A DNA stretch of 64,000 bases, taken from the NCBI GenBank assembly GCA_965248775.1, contig OZ252150.1, forward strand, positions 1,364,001 to 1,428,000, in the 5' to 3' direction. Below are positions 43,305 to 52,674 of this stretch, in pieces. Every line of letters starts with the position of its first letter. Position 1 is the stretch's first letter. Below the pieces are notes generated by a model. That model was not told the DNA's origin. It made no database searches and saw nothing but the letters and a program-made list of their open reading frames with translations. A program made the translations under genes and the position numbers. The stretch comes from JBHHUI01 sp965248775 (GTDB lineage Bacteria > Chloroflexota > Anaerolineae > Anaerolineales > JBHHUI01).

Positions 43305-44618
43305 ATGCGTGCAGTGGATGTAATTACAAATAAACGGGACGGTTTAGAGCTTTCTCCGGAAGAAATCAACTTTTTCATTTCGGGATTCGCGAAAGGAGAA
43401 ATCCCGGATTATCAGGCTGCGGCCCTGGCAATGGCGATCTTTTTCATTGGTATGTCCGCTCGGGAAACGGTTGATTTGACCCTGGCGATGGCAAAATCGG
43501 GCGAAGTACTAGACCTCAGTACAGTCATCGCCGGAATGGTTGTCGACAAACATTCCACGGGCGGTGTGGGCGATAAAACTACACTCGTCGCTGGCCCCAT
43601 CGTGGCAGCTTGCGGAGTGCCAATGGGCAAAATGTCTGGCCGGGGACTAGGCTACTCGGGCGGAACGCTCGATAAAATGGAGTCGTTTCCAGGATACGAT
43701 GTCCAGCTCACCACTGACGAATTCAAGGAACAACTAGCGTCAATTGGCCTGGTACTGGCAGGCCAGTCGGCAGACTTGGGTCCCGCAGATGGCAAGCTGT
43801 ATGCCTTGCGAGATGTTACTGGAACTGTGCCTTCCATTCCGCTGATCGCCGCCTCGATAATGAGTAAAAAGATTGCCGGTGGTGCTCAGGCCATCGTGTT
43901 GGATGTGAAGGTCGGAAGCGGCGCTTTCATGCAAACGATGGAAGATGCACGCGCCTTAGCCCAGACGATGGTGGATATTGGGGCTGGTTCGAATCGCCGT
44001 GTTGTCGCGTTGCTCTCCGACATGAATCAACCGTTGGGTTTCGAGGTTGGCAACGCGCTAGAAGTTATGGAGGCGATTGCTACATTACGTGGAGATGGCC
44101 CACCCGACTTCACCGAACACGCTCTCCGTATTGCGGATAACCTCGTGTTCCTTGCCGGTCGCGCAGAGACTCTTGAGAAAGCGCGCGAGTTGACAAGCGA
44201 ACGCATTCAGGATGGGAGTGGCCTGGAAAAATTCAAGCAGCTGGTGCAGGCTCAGGGTGGTGATACGACGTTGATTGATGATGTGTCAAAGTTCCCGCGC
44301 GCTGAATTTTCTGAGACTTGGTCCGCACCTACAGATGGATATGTTGGCAGGATTGATGCGCGTAAAGTCGGAGAGGCAGCGGTTCTATTGGGAGCGGGGC
44401 GCGCCCGGAAGAGCGATCTTCTTGATCTAGCAGTCGGGATCACTGTGCATGCCAAAGTTAGCGATAAAGTGAAAGCAAGGGAGCCAGTCTTTACGCTTCA
44501 TGCGAATGATCAATACAAACTGTATGAAGCCAAAGAGCATGTGATACATGGAATCGAAATCTCCACTGAACCTTCTAAACCATTGCCGTTATTCTATGGC
44601 TCCATCGATTCGAGCTAA
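43305..44618 (+). CDS. Pyrimidine-nucleoside (thymidine) phosphorylase
   Basis: 437 residues from the ATG at 43305, with GGAGGA ending 8 nt upstream (GTG at 43302 is also possible). It splits thymidine or uridine with phosphate. MRAVDVITNKRDGLELSPEEINFF is the usual N-terminus; DKHSTGGVGDKTTLV binds phosphate; MSGRGLGYSGGTLDKMES and ALRDVTGTVPSIPLIAASIMSKK bind the nucleoside. The C-terminal domain (VGRIDARKVGEAAVLLGAGRARK; GITVHAKVSDKVKAREP) is complete. Whether it is DeoA or the broader Pdp cannot be told from motifs. Confidence 0.95.
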   Translation: MRAVDVITNKRDGLELSPEEINFFISGFAKGEIPDYQAAALAMAIFFIGMSARETVDLTLAMAKSGEVLDLSTVIAGMVVDKHSTGGVGDKTTLVAGPIVAACGVPMGKMSGRGLGYSGGTLDKMESFPGYDVQLTTDEFKEQLASIGLVLAGQSADLGPADGKLYALRDVTGTVPSIPLIAASIMSKKIAGGAQAIVLDVKVGSGAFMQTMEDARALAQTMVDIGAGSNRRVVALLSDMNQPLGFEVGNALEVMEAIATLRGDGPPDFTEHALRIADNLVFLAGRAETLEKARELTSERIQDGSGLEKFKQLVQAQGGDTTLIDDVSKFPRAEFSETWSAPTDGYVGRIDARKVGEAAVLLGAGRARKSDLLDLAVGITVHAKVSDKVKAREPVFTLHANDQYKLYEAKEHVIHGIEISTEPSKPLPLFYGSIDSS

Positions 44619-44653
44619 TCTTTTTTAGCAAGCCCCTAAGACAGGATCGTTTG

Positions 44654-45610
44654 ATGACTGATTCAACGCGGGGTGGCCGTTGGGCTTTTATAATGATTAT
44701 GGTGGTAGCGGCGCTTGTTTTAATTGGCGCGGCAATTACGATCTCTCCCCGGTTGCGCCTTGGGCAGATCAGGACAGCAGCCTTGAGCGAAATCGAGAAC
44801 CAGGTCGAGACAAGATTGCAAAGTGAATCGTCTTGGGGTGCGGCTGAGAACGGGCATATTGTAAGCTCTGGCGGGCAGGTCCAGACGCATGCTGCCAGCA
44901 AAGCAAAATTGGAGTTCGATGATGAAACGATCGTTCGCCTATCGGAACGCACCCTGTTTACGCTGTCTGACCCAGAAGTTATTGTCGAAGGTGCTCTCCC
45001 ACGCTTGGTTCTCGAGACCGGTCGTGTTTTTGTCGTATTAGAAGGCGAACATTCAGAGGAATTTGAAATTGAAACACCTGTAGGAGTGGCCGCAGTACGC
45101 GGATCCATAATGTGGGCGACATTCGATCCTGTACGACAATCATTGAGCGTCGGCTGTCTGACCGGCCATTGCGCAATTCGCAACGATCAGGGGGAGACAG
45201 AACTCACGGATGGTGAGCAGGCGAAAATAACCATGGCAGACCAGCCGCCCTCTGTACCCACGAAAATCTCCTCCGAAAATCTTGAATTGTTTCTTGAAGT
45301 CCCTGAGGCAATTCTCTTGCTCCCAACACCCACGTCTACACCTGTCCCAACAGGACTTCCCGCGAACGATAATCCGACCGCCGAATTTCATGTCGTCCTT
45401 CCGCCCTTGCCATGTACGAGTGCACAAGAGTGTACAGGGTATTGTGGTGTTGACGATGGAAGGCCGTCAACACCGCCACCCCCAGAGTGCATGGAATTCG
45501 AACAGCAGTTGGAAGAGCAAGGCGTAAATATGGATGGGTTTGTTGTATGCGTGCTGGGTGGTAGGCCAATGCAGGCTTGTGCGGATGAGAATGTAGAAGC
45601 CAGCCCTTAA
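44654..45610 (+). CDS. FecR-domain membrane-anchored protein with a Cys-rich C-terminus
   Basis: 318 residues from the ATG at 44654. One TM helix at ~10-30 (WAFIMIMVVAALVLIGAAITI) anchors it with the rest outside. Residues ~65-190 form a FecR-like beta domain (VSSGGQVQTHAASKAKLEFDDETIVRLSERTLFTL; GVAAVRGSIMWATFDP). A Pro/Thr spacer (LLPTPTSTPVPTG) precedes a C-terminal module with six Cys between ~253 and 311 (CTSAQECTGYC, PECMEFEQQLEEQGV, CVLGGRPMQAC), probably disulfide-bonded. No FecI-type sigma gene is next to it, so it is not a classical sigma regulator. It overlaps the convergent lipoprotein gene by 4 nt. Confidence 0.8.
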   Translation: MTDSTRGGRWAFIMIMVVAALVLIGAAITISPRLRLGQIRTAALSEIENQVETRLQSESSWGAAENGHIVSSGGQVQTHAASKAKLEFDDETIVRLSERTLFTLSDPEVIVEGALPRLVLETGRVFVVLEGEHSEEFEIETPVGVAAVRGSIMWATFDPVRQSLSVGCLTGHCAIRNDQGETELTDGEQAKITMADQPPSVPTKISSENLELFLEVPEAILLLPTPTSTPVPTGLPANDNPTAEFHVVLPPLPCTSAQECTGYCGVDDGRPSTPPPPECMEFEQQLEEQGVNMDGFVVCVLGGRPMQACADENVEASP

Positions 45611-46539
45611 GGAGTTGCTGGTATGAAATTTCCATCCTGCCAGCGATATAGGCTGGCAGGTGTTTTGATTGATTGACGGGAAGAATCGAATTCGTAGACA
45701 CCGGCTAAGCCTTGGTAAGAACCTTGCGATAGGCCATTATTGATAGCCGTGCGGATTTCAGCCGGAGACCTGATTTCGGAAGCGGCAATGGCTTCTAGGA
45801 GCATCTTCGTGGAATCATATGCCAGCATCGCAAAGACACCCGGTGCTTCTCCCCCTGACAATTCCTCATATTCTGTTTGAAAGGTACTTGCTGGCGGGAG
45901 ATCCCGGGGTAGCGCTACCGGTACAAATATCACTCCGACCTCCCATTTGTTAAGTTCCCAAAACTCACTTAAACTCCAGACTGCTGGGCCGACAATAAGA
46001 CGTCCCCCGTCTTCACCCACGGCTGTCACGGACTCAATTCCGCATTCACAGAGCGTCAACTCACGTTCGTCACCGTTCTCGCTTTGGTAGGTTTCAACCA
46101 GTCGAATTAATTCTTCTGCATGTGGATACAACTGGAACGTAATTGGGGAGTTTGTCAATCCGCTGGCAGTTGCAAGAAATGGAATGCCCTCGCTCGAGTA
46201 GATTGGAGCAGCACTGATTGTCGTCTCGGGGATCCAGTGACCTAGGACAGCGACAACATCTGGATCAGTTGCGATCTTATTGGCCTGTTCCCTTGCAAGT
46301 TCGGGGTTAGCGCCATCATCAAAAGCCACTAATGCAAAAGAGGCTCCATGATTGTCTCGACTATTGATTTCATTTATTGCCAACCGAATAGCATGAATGA
46401 CATCATAGCCAAGTTCACGATAGCGTCCTTCGAATGGGGCAACCAATCCGATTTTCACAATATGCACTGAAGAAGAATAACAAGCAGTTGTGAGAACGGA
46501 AAGAGCACAGACGAAAATAAGATAATTGCGCATAGGCAT
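45607..46539 (-). CDS. Branched-chain amino acid-type ABC substrate-binding lipoprotein
   Basis: 310 residues. Signal peptide with lipobox LTTAC (Cys at residue 20), so it should be a lipid-anchored extracytoplasmic protein. Peripla_BP_6/LivJ-like fold: IVKIGLVAPFEGRYRELGYDVIHAIRLAINEIN, ALVAFDDGANPELAREQANKI, VAVLGHWIPETTISAAPIYSSEGIPFLATAS and GVFAMLAYDSTKMLLEAIAAS. No permease or ATPase genes are adjacent, so it either serves a distant transporter or acts as a sensor. The ligand is unknown. Confidence 0.85.
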   Translation of the reverse strand: MPMRNYLIFVCALSVLTTACYSSSVHIVKIGLVAPFEGRYRELGYDVIHAIRLAINEINSRDNHGASFALVAFDDGANPELAREQANKIATDPDVVAVLGHWIPETTISAAPIYSSEGIPFLATASGLTNSPITFQLYPHAEELIRLVETYQSENGDERELTLCECGIESVTAVGEDGGRLIVGPAVWSLSEFWELNKWEVGVIFVPVALPRDLPPASTFQTEYEELSGGEAPGVFAMLAYDSTKMLLEAIAASEIRSPAEIRTAINNGLSQGSYQGLAGVYEFDSSRQSIKTPASLYRWQDGNFIPATP

Positions 46540-46585
46540 TTAGACTAAGCTGCTAATTACAGCGTAAGCGAAGTTATCAGCTGAG

Positions 46586-46645
46586 AAGCTTCGCTTTTTG
46601 GCCTTGCTCAACCATCGTTTTCGTGCAGGCGCAAAAGCGAAGCTT
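46586..46645. repeat. Inverted repeat in the mltG-lipoprotein intergenic region
   Basis: Perfect 13-bp arms AAGCTTCGCTTTT (46586-46598) and AAAAGCGAAGCTT (46633-46645) with a 34-nt loop, in the 136-bp gap 46540-46675. There is no T run after the stem on the minus strand, so it is not a typical intrinsic terminator. It could slow transcription from mltG into the lipoprotein gene or be a degenerate mobile-element end. Confidence 0.6.
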
Positions 46646-46675
46646 ATAGCCAAGGGAGAGCTAAGGCGGCGTTTC

Positions 46676-47851
46676 CTAACACCCCTTTGTTAAGTGCTCT
46701 TCGTAAGTAAATGAGAAATTATGATAGCCATCTTTTTCGCAGCGGGCACGAAAAAATAGATAATTACTTATTTCGGGATTGCGTACAGCTCGAATCGAGG
46801 CGAGACCTGGATTTGATATTGGGCCGGGGGGTAACCCAGTGAAGGTGTACGTGTTATACGGAGACTCTACTAATCGTGGATCGAAGTTTAAGCTGGGCCA
46901 CCAATCGGCTTGATTAGCGAGTGCGTATTGAGTTGTTGGGTCGGCATCCAAACGCATCCCAACTGCGAGTCTGTTGAGAAAGACACTTGCGATGAGGGGG
47001 CGCTCGTCATCATGCACTGCTTCGCGTTCGATGATCGATGCCAGAATGATGGCTTCATAATCCGTCAGGTTGGGTGCTCCTGAGCCTGAACGCAGCTCTG
47101 GAAGCGCGAGTTCATCGAACGTGCGCAGCATTCGGTCGGCGATTTCCAGTGCGTTTGCATCTGGGAGGAAGCGATACGTGTCCGGAAATAAAAACCCTTC
47201 CAACGAAGACTCCGGTGGGGCGATTTGTAATGCCTGATAGCCATCCGGTAATGAAATCTGCCGCTGCATAATACTTATCCATTCTGTACCAGACAAATCA
47301 AAGTGTCCGATCTCGACAAGCGCCTCGCCGATCTGCTCAGTGCGCCAGCCTTCCCATACGCGCACAGTGATTTCAGTTGGCAGTGCCTTAGTCAATGAGA
47401 TTGCGACTTCTGGAATTGTCATCGTAGAGGACAGTTGGAAATTTCCGGCCTCGATGCGACCATCTATCCCGTTGTAACGTAAATAGGTCCGCAAGAGTTG
47501 GCTATCGTTAATCAATCCTAATTCTTGCAGCCTAACAGCGACTTTCGCACCAGATTCACCGGCAACAACGGAAAAGGGGAGATCCTCGGCTCCTGAGTCC
47601 GAGTGCATCATGAGATCGTCCAATCGAACAAGAAGATAGGAGCGAAGTAGGATTCTTTCGACGGAATTAAGGCTCGGTGATCCGCGCCCGATAATTGCCT
47701 CCGTCTCCGGCTCCATCGAAAGGACGGCAGAAACGACTAGGATGACAAGGCCAAGACATCCAATCAGGGCCATTAGTAGAAAGAATCCCAACAAACCCTG
47801 GCCAGTTCGTTTCGGAATTCGACGCCCCGATTGCGAGTTATTGGTTGTCAT
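46676..47851 (-). CDS. mltG: Endolytic murein transglycosylase MltG
   Basis: 391 residues from the ATG at 47851; a TTG at 47869 overlapping the ruvX stop by 4 nt is an alternative. One N-terminal TM helix (GLLGFFLLMALIGCLGLVILVVSAVL) anchors it, and the domain lies outside. A LysM-like part reads FSVVAGESGAKVAVRLQELGLI; the catalytic domain has SLEGFLFPDTYRF, ILASIIEREA with the catalytic Glu, and LDADPTTQYAL. It cuts nascent glycan strands and terminates peptidoglycan chains. Pairing with ruvX is common in bacteria. Confidence 0.93.
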   Translation of the reverse strand: MTTNNSQSGRRIPKRTGQGLLGFFLLMALIGCLGLVILVVSAVLSMEPETEAIIGRGSPSLNSVERILLRSYLLVRLDDLMMHSDSGAEDLPFSVVAGESGAKVAVRLQELGLINDSQLLRTYLRYNGIDGRIEAGNFQLSSTMTIPEVAISLTKALPTEITVRVWEGWRTEQIGEALVEIGHFDLSGTEWISIMQRQISLPDGYQALQIAPPESSLEGFLFPDTYRFLPDANALEIADRMLRTFDELALPELRSGSGAPNLTDYEAIILASIIEREAVHDDERPLIASVFLNRLAVGMRLDADPTTQYALANQADWWPSLNFDPRLVESPYNTYTFTGLPPGPISNPGLASIRAVRNPEISNYLFFRARCEKDGYHNFSFTYEEHLTKGC

Positions 47852-47865
47852 TCTTGCCGGAAGAA

Positions 47866-48294
47866 TCAATCCAAATTTGGAGTTGACTGGGGACTATGTG
47901 CATCAATGTAGTCCTGCAATATCACCGCGGCTGCAATTGCATCCAGTGGTCCGCCTTTTGCTCGTTTGCGTTTTGATGCAGATATTTCAACAGCCCGGAT
48001 TGAGGAGTTGGTCTCATCCCAATATTCTATTGGGGCTTGGACTTCCTCACCAAGCGCTGTTGCAAATCGCATCACTGTGCGAGCCTGGTGTGTGATTTCA
48101 CCATCTGGACCAGTTGGCAGGCCGACAATAATCTTCTCAACTCTCTGAGTCACGGCAATTTCAGCCAATTTATCTGCATCTGTCGCTCTGGATTTGTGGC
48201 TAACAATTTGTAGGGGACGTGCAATCAATCCTTCGGCGTCTGAGATGGCTACCCCAATTCGCTTCAAGCCGTGATCAATTCCCAAATATCGCAT
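47866..48294 (-). CDS. ruvX: Holliday junction resolvase-like YqgF/RuvX
   Basis: 142 residues from the ATG at 48294, which gives the family start MRYLGIDHGLKRIGVAISD; the frame open to 48327 has no match. RNase H-like fold: DHGLKRIGVA (first Asp), KIIVGLPTGPDGEITHQARTVMRFA, YWDETNSSIRAVE and GPLDAIAAAVILQDYID with the last Asp. It is linked to 16S rRNA 5'-end processing and to recombination. The start lies 20 nt inside the upstream baseplate-J-like gene. Confidence 0.92.
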   Translation of the reverse strand: MRYLGIDHGLKRIGVAISDAEGLIARPLQIVSHKSRATDADKLAEIAVTQRVEKIIVGLPTGPDGEITHQARTVMRFATALGEEVQAPIEYWDETNSSIRAVEISASKRKRAKGGPLDAIAAAVILQDYIDAHSPQSTPNLD

Positions 48295-49828
48295 CAGAAA
48301 GAATATCGACATCAATGCGCCAAGCAAGCCATGGTAGGCGTGGGAACCAGTCCGGTCGGATTTCTAGAATAGGGGGCTGAACAACCGGGAATTCAGTCTT
48401 CAAAATGGCAGCTGCATCAACCGGCGATTTCCAGCGTACTGCCTCTTGAACATCTGCTACTTCTACAACTGGCCCAGCATCCCCTCGTATCCAGAGATAA
48501 AAAGACACCTGTCCGGTGTTAGCGGCTGTAATCAGATCACCACGCTCCAGATATACCGAACTAGTTAGTAATTTCAGGGATTCACCCGTTCGACTCTGAA
48601 GTTCATATCTCCCGATTTCGAACGCATCTTCGTCCCGGATCACACTCGCGGCCATCGTTGCATGCATTTCCAAATTAAGGAATTCCGCTGCTTCGCCGGG
48701 GAAGGCATCATAAGTTGTGTCCGTCACTCCCAGTAATCGAACAGTCGCGTCCGGAGAGAATTCGTCCCTGCGCAGGTTGGCTAATATCTCCGCGTGCCCC
48801 TTCAACAACAGCTCTGCTTCAAGTTGCTCGCGTGCGTTTTCCCAGTCTGTAAGAGTAACAGCTGGTACAAAAGAGACTTCACCTCCACCTGATTCATGCA
48901 AATTGACGACCGCAATCTGTACTCGTAAAGGTCCTTCAACCCCATTTATTAGTCCCGGGCCAACATTTCCATTTGGCCCGGGTTCCACAGCTAGGATAGG
49001 CGCCTCTGCAGTTGAGCCATCTGCTTCTGCCAGGTCAACATCCTGTTGTGTGACGTATCTCGTTGGCACACTCCCCGTTGTGCGCACCGCTGTTCCTGCT
49101 GGAACGCGAAAGGCTTGGTCAGTTAAATTCGTAAATGTTACAGTTCCCTGTGCTCGTTGGATGGCTTGATCAGTAGTGCCGGTCACAGGAATCTGTATAA
49201 ATCCACTGATATCAATCTGAGTGGTGTACGCAGGAATTGCAAAGTTATTTGGATCTACAACCGTGAATTCAGGATCGGCGTTGATCTCAAGCAGTGCGTC
49301 AATGTGTTGAATGTTTGGGGCGAGGCTGATGCGCGCACTTGGAACAACCAGTGCAAGCATCGAGACAATGGCAAAAAGAGTGATTCCAAAATAACTTAAC
49401 CGGAATACTATTGAAACGAATGGGTTGCTTAACCATGCTGGGGCCCGGAATTGGATGAGGGGCGCATCCTCCGTTTTGTGTAGAGAAGTTTTTGGCCGAT
49501 GTCTAACCGCGGAGGCTTTGCTGTTTCTGGTTTTTCGCCATCTGAACAAATGGCTGTCTCGCACCGAGTTGAAGCTTGGCAATCCGAATTCCTTGGCAAG
49601 ATCGACAAGTTCTTCATTGCTTGTGACAAGCCCGAGGCGTGCGCCAAGACCGGCCGCATGCCGCTCGAGTAGGACCAGGTCAAGTTTTCGATGGAGGACA
49701 GGAACTGGGTGTCCGCGCTGAGTGGTCGGCCAAACGAGCAAGACGCGGTCGGCCTGTGTCCATCCGATCTTGTCGCGGGCGGAGTGAAAATCGTCACTGC
49801 GATCAAGTTGGATGATTTGCTCTTTCAC
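48275..49828 (-). CDS. Baseplate J-like membrane protein of unknown role
   Basis: 517 residues. Residues 1-~100 form a cytoplasmic alpha/beta-like region (LVWPTTQRGHPVPVLHRKLDLVLLERHAAGLGARLGLVTSN), a TM helix lies at ~140-160 (LSYFGITLFAIVSMLALVV), and a long extracytoplasmic beta-rich part follows. RAQGTVTFTNLTDQAFRVPAGTAVRTTG and AEAPILAVEPGPNGNVGPGLINGVEGPL resemble the baseplate J/gp47 domain seen in phage tails and contractile injection systems. No other tail genes are near, so this is likely a cellular envelope protein using that fold. It sits 7 nt after alaS and precedes ruvX-mltG in one operon. Confidence 0.75.
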   Translation of the reverse strand: MKEQIIQLDRSDDFHSARDKIGWTQADRVLLVWPTTQRGHPVPVLHRKLDLVLLERHAAGLGARLGLVTSNEELVDLAKEFGLPSFNSVRDSHLFRWRKTRNSKASAVRHRPKTSLHKTEDAPLIQFRAPAWLSNPFVSIVFRLSYFGITLFAIVSMLALVVPSARISLAPNIQHIDALLEINADPEFTVVDPNNFAIPAYTTQIDISGFIQIPVTGTTDQAIQRAQGTVTFTNLTDQAFRVPAGTAVRTTGSVPTRYVTQQDVDLAEADGSTAEAPILAVEPGPNGNVGPGLINGVEGPLRVQIAVVNLHESGGGEVSFVPAVTLTDWENAREQLEAELLLKGHAEILANLRRDEFSPDATVRLLGVTDTTYDAFPGEAAEFLNLEMHATMAASVIRDEDAFEIGRYELQSRTGESLKLLTSSVYLERGDLITAANTGQVSFYLWIRGDAGPVVEVADVQEAVRWKSPVDAAAILKTEFPVVQPPILEIRPDWFPRLPWLAWRIDVDILSDAIFGN

Positions 49829-49835
49829 TAAATGC

Positions 49836-52601
49836 TCAGTCGGGTATTAAGGCTTCTGAAACGAGGTCGCGCACACGCGCCAATGCTTCAGGAAGACGTG
49901 CAGGATCCTTGCCACCTGCTTCCGCCAGCGTCGGGCGACCACCGCCACCGCCACCGACGACCTGCGCTACCGGTTTGAGCAGCTCGCCAGCGTGGAGGCC
50001 GCGAGCAGTTAAATCTTTGGTGACGGTGGCGATCAGGCTCGGGCGATCGTTAATGTTCGCGCCCAAAACCATAACACCGGAATTGACCCGCTTTCGGAAG
50101 AGATCTGACATGTCGCGAAGTAATGTCTTGTCTTCGACTTCTACATGGGCTGCGAGTACTGACACCCCGGAGACATCCTCTATGTTAGCGAGTATGCGAT
50201 CAAATTGTTGGAGAGCTGTGTCTTTTTGATTTTCCGCCAGATTTTTACGAAGTTCGCTATTCAGCTCCAATAGCTCCAGAACCTTGCGCTCGACTTCCTC
50301 CGGTCGAACACGGAGGAAGGAAGCTGTACGATCCAACACTCCGAGATTGTTTTGAATGCGAGCGAGCGCCTCGCGTCCCGTTATCGCTTCGATGCGGCGG
50401 ACGCCAGCAGCTACAGAGCTTTCACTAGAAACAATGAAAGGACCGATGTCAGCTGTTTCAGGGACATGCGTGCCCCCGCACAGTTCATAAGAAAATGGCG
50501 AAGGTTCACCGATTCGGATTGTCCGTACCGTATCGCCATATTTCTCGCCAAACAATGCCATCGCGCCTTCATCGACAGCTTCCGAATGCGATTTGTACTC
50601 GACCTGGACAGGATAGTTTGCCAGAATGGCATCATTCACGCTGCGGGTAATATGGGCCAGTTCGTCCTGCGTGAGCATGGCATGATGCGTGAAATCGAAA
50701 CGCAACCGGTCGGGCGCAACCAATGATCCTGCCTGTCGGACGTGGTCGCCAAGAACATAGCGTAATTCGGAATGTAGCAAATGCGTTGCTGAATGATTGC
50801 GCAAGATATCCCAGCGCCGTTCATCGTCAACCAATGCCCAGGCGACATCTCCGACTTTCGGGGTACCGCTTACAACTTTGCCAATATGCATGATGAGGCC
50901 ATTGACCGGTCGGCGCGTGTCAGTGATTCGTATTTCCCAAAGCGGATTGGTGCGCTCGTCCTTGAAGGCTGCGATTGAGCCTGTGTCGCTGACCTGGCCG
51001 CCGGATTCGACGTAGAAAGGGCTGCTCGCTAAAACAATCTCAACTTGATTGCCGCTGCTCGCAAGCGGGATAGAGACACCCTCGCGGATGATTGCGAGCA
51101 CAGGCTCTTCAGCTTCAAGTGGACCATATGGATTATGCTCGACTCCCTCATTGGAAATCTTGCCTTCGTTTTGGAGTGTTTCTAGTAAGTCCTGGTAGGT
51201 ATGGGCCAGTTCAGCATCGATTTCCCCAAGAGACTGACCGGCGCCGCTTGCCTCGCGATGCGCCTCCATCGCCATCTGGAATCCATCTTCATCCACCCCG
51301 AGATCATTCTCATGAAGAATATCCCTGGCAATTTCAAGCGGAAGCCCATATGTCGCGTAGAGCTCGAAGGCGACATCCCCAGCGAGTGCAGGTTTACCCT
51401 CAACCTTGAGCCCATTAATCAATGTATCAAGTTGTGCGACACCACTATCAACAGTTCGTGCGAAGCGGCGTTCTTCCTCAGCGAGGGTTCGTTTTATCAA
51501 TTCTCGGGACTGATTTAATTCTGGATAGGCGGAAGCATACTCATCGACGACGGATTCAAAAACATCTGCTAAGAAGGGAGTGGTAAAGCCGGCTTCCGTA
51601 CCAAAGCGACTCGCACGCCGAATGATCATGCGGCAGACATAATTGCGTCCGTTGTTCCCCGGAAGAACACCATCGGCAATCAGGAATGCTGCCCCACGTG
51701 CGTGATCAGCGATGACCCGATATGGCGTCTCCAATTTTTCGCGCTCGGCATCAGAGTGATTTCGAAGCTGTTGGATGCGATCGAGAATGGGCGTAAACAG
51801 GTCTGTCCGGTAGTTTGAATCCACGTCCTGCAAAATAGAGACTATGCGCTCGAGACCCAAACCTGTGTCAACATGTTTGGTCGGGAGGGGAGTTAAGTCC
51901 GTTGGCGAGGAGCGGTTGTACTGGATAAAGACAAGATTCCATAACTCCAGGAAGCGCTGGCAGTCGCCATTGACTCTGCATTCGTGGCCAGACACGTCCT
52001 GCATATTGCAATACTGGCTGCCGCGGTCGTAATGTATTTCACTATCCGGTCCGCAAGGCCCCGTCTCCGCCATCTCCCAGAAATTCTCATCGCGTCCGAA
52101 GAACAGCAAATTTGAGTGATTGAAGCCGGGCTGTTCACGCCAGATGTCTGCTGCCTCGTCATCTCTCGGAATGACGCCTTCTTCATCTTCAAAACAGGTC
52201 GCCCAGAGACGTTCTTTGTGAAGTCCCCAAACACTCGTAAAAAGTTCCCAGGCCCAGCCGATTGCATCTTGTTTGTAATAATCGCCAAATGACCAGCTGC
52301 CGAGCATCTCGAAAAATGTATGGTGGGTGTCGTCGCGCCCAACATCGTCGAGGTCGTTGTGTTTGCCTGCCACCCGCATACATTTTTGCGAGTCAACTGC
52401 TCGGGTATAGGCCCGTTTTCCGGTTCCCAGGAAAACGTCTTTGAATTGCACCATGCCGGAATTTGTAAATAACAATGTGGGGTCATCGTTAGGAACGAGC
52501 GAAGCCGAGGGCACAATGGTGTGCCCTCGTTTCTCAAAATACTCGAGGAAGTCCTGCCTGATTCTCGCTCCAGACCGATCTTGTAACCGATTTTCCGTCA
52601 C
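49836..52601 (-). CDS. alaS: Alanyl-tRNA synthetase
   Basis: 921 residues, slightly longer than E. coli AlaRS (876). It charges tRNA-Ala. Class II aminoacylation core: IRQDFLEYFEKRGHTIVPSASLVPNDDPTLLFTNSGMVQFK, GSWSFGDYYKQDAIGWAWE, GPCGPDSEIHYDRG and TGLGLERIVSILQ. The editing domain has the zinc site HSATHLLHSELR and CGGTHVPETADIG. The C-terminal C-Ala domain contains GGGGGGRPTLAEAGGKDP. All parts are complete. It is first in a probable operon with the baseplate-J-like gene, ruvX and mltG. Confidence 0.97.
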   Translation of the reverse strand: MTENRLQDRSGARIRQDFLEYFEKRGHTIVPSASLVPNDDPTLLFTNSGMVQFKDVFLGTGKRAYTRAVDSQKCMRVAGKHNDLDDVGRDDTHHTFFEMLGSWSFGDYYKQDAIGWAWELFTSVWGLHKERLWATCFEDEEGVIPRDDEAADIWREQPGFNHSNLLFFGRDENFWEMAETGPCGPDSEIHYDRGSQYCNMQDVSGHECRVNGDCQRFLELWNLVFIQYNRSSPTDLTPLPTKHVDTGLGLERIVSILQDVDSNYRTDLFTPILDRIQQLRNHSDAEREKLETPYRVIADHARGAAFLIADGVLPGNNGRNYVCRMIIRRASRFGTEAGFTTPFLADVFESVVDEYASAYPELNQSRELIKRTLAEEERRFARTVDSGVAQLDTLINGLKVEGKPALAGDVAFELYATYGLPLEIARDILHENDLGVDEDGFQMAMEAHREASGAGQSLGEIDAELAHTYQDLLETLQNEGKISNEGVEHNPYGPLEAEEPVLAIIREGVSIPLASSGNQVEIVLASSPFYVESGGQVSDTGSIAAFKDERTNPLWEIRITDTRRPVNGLIMHIGKVVSGTPKVGDVAWALVDDERRWDILRNHSATHLLHSELRYVLGDHVRQAGSLVAPDRLRFDFTHHAMLTQDELAHITRSVNDAILANYPVQVEYKSHSEAVDEGAMALFGEKYGDTVRTIRIGEPSPFSYELCGGTHVPETADIGPFIVSSESSVAAGVRRIEAITGREALARIQNNLGVLDRTASFLRVRPEEVERKVLELLELNSELRKNLAENQKDTALQQFDRILANIEDVSGVSVLAAHVEVEDKTLLRDMSDLFRKRVNSGVMVLGANINDRPSLIATVTKDLTARGLHAGELLKPVAQVVGGGGGGRPTLAEAGGKDPARLPEALARVRDLVSEALIPD

Positions 52602-52627
52602 CGCTGCCTCCGAATTAAATCCCGCAG

Positions 52628-52656
52628 ATTATACGCCAAGTGACCTTCGCGAACAA
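52628..52656 (-). promoter_or_regulatory. Predicted promoter of the alaS operon
   Basis: Minus strand -35 TTGTTC (52651-52656) and perfect -10 TATAAT (52628-52633), spacer 17 bp. The leader to the ATG at 52601 is only ~20 nt. The promoter lies just outside the palindromic element at 52675-52845. Confidence 0.6.
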
Positions 52657-52674
52657 TAACTTTGAAAGGGGAAG

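Noticed and set aside
46586..46645. Intrinsic terminator after mltG
   Set aside because: The stem is good but the 34-nt loop and absence of a T run on the minus strand do not fit.
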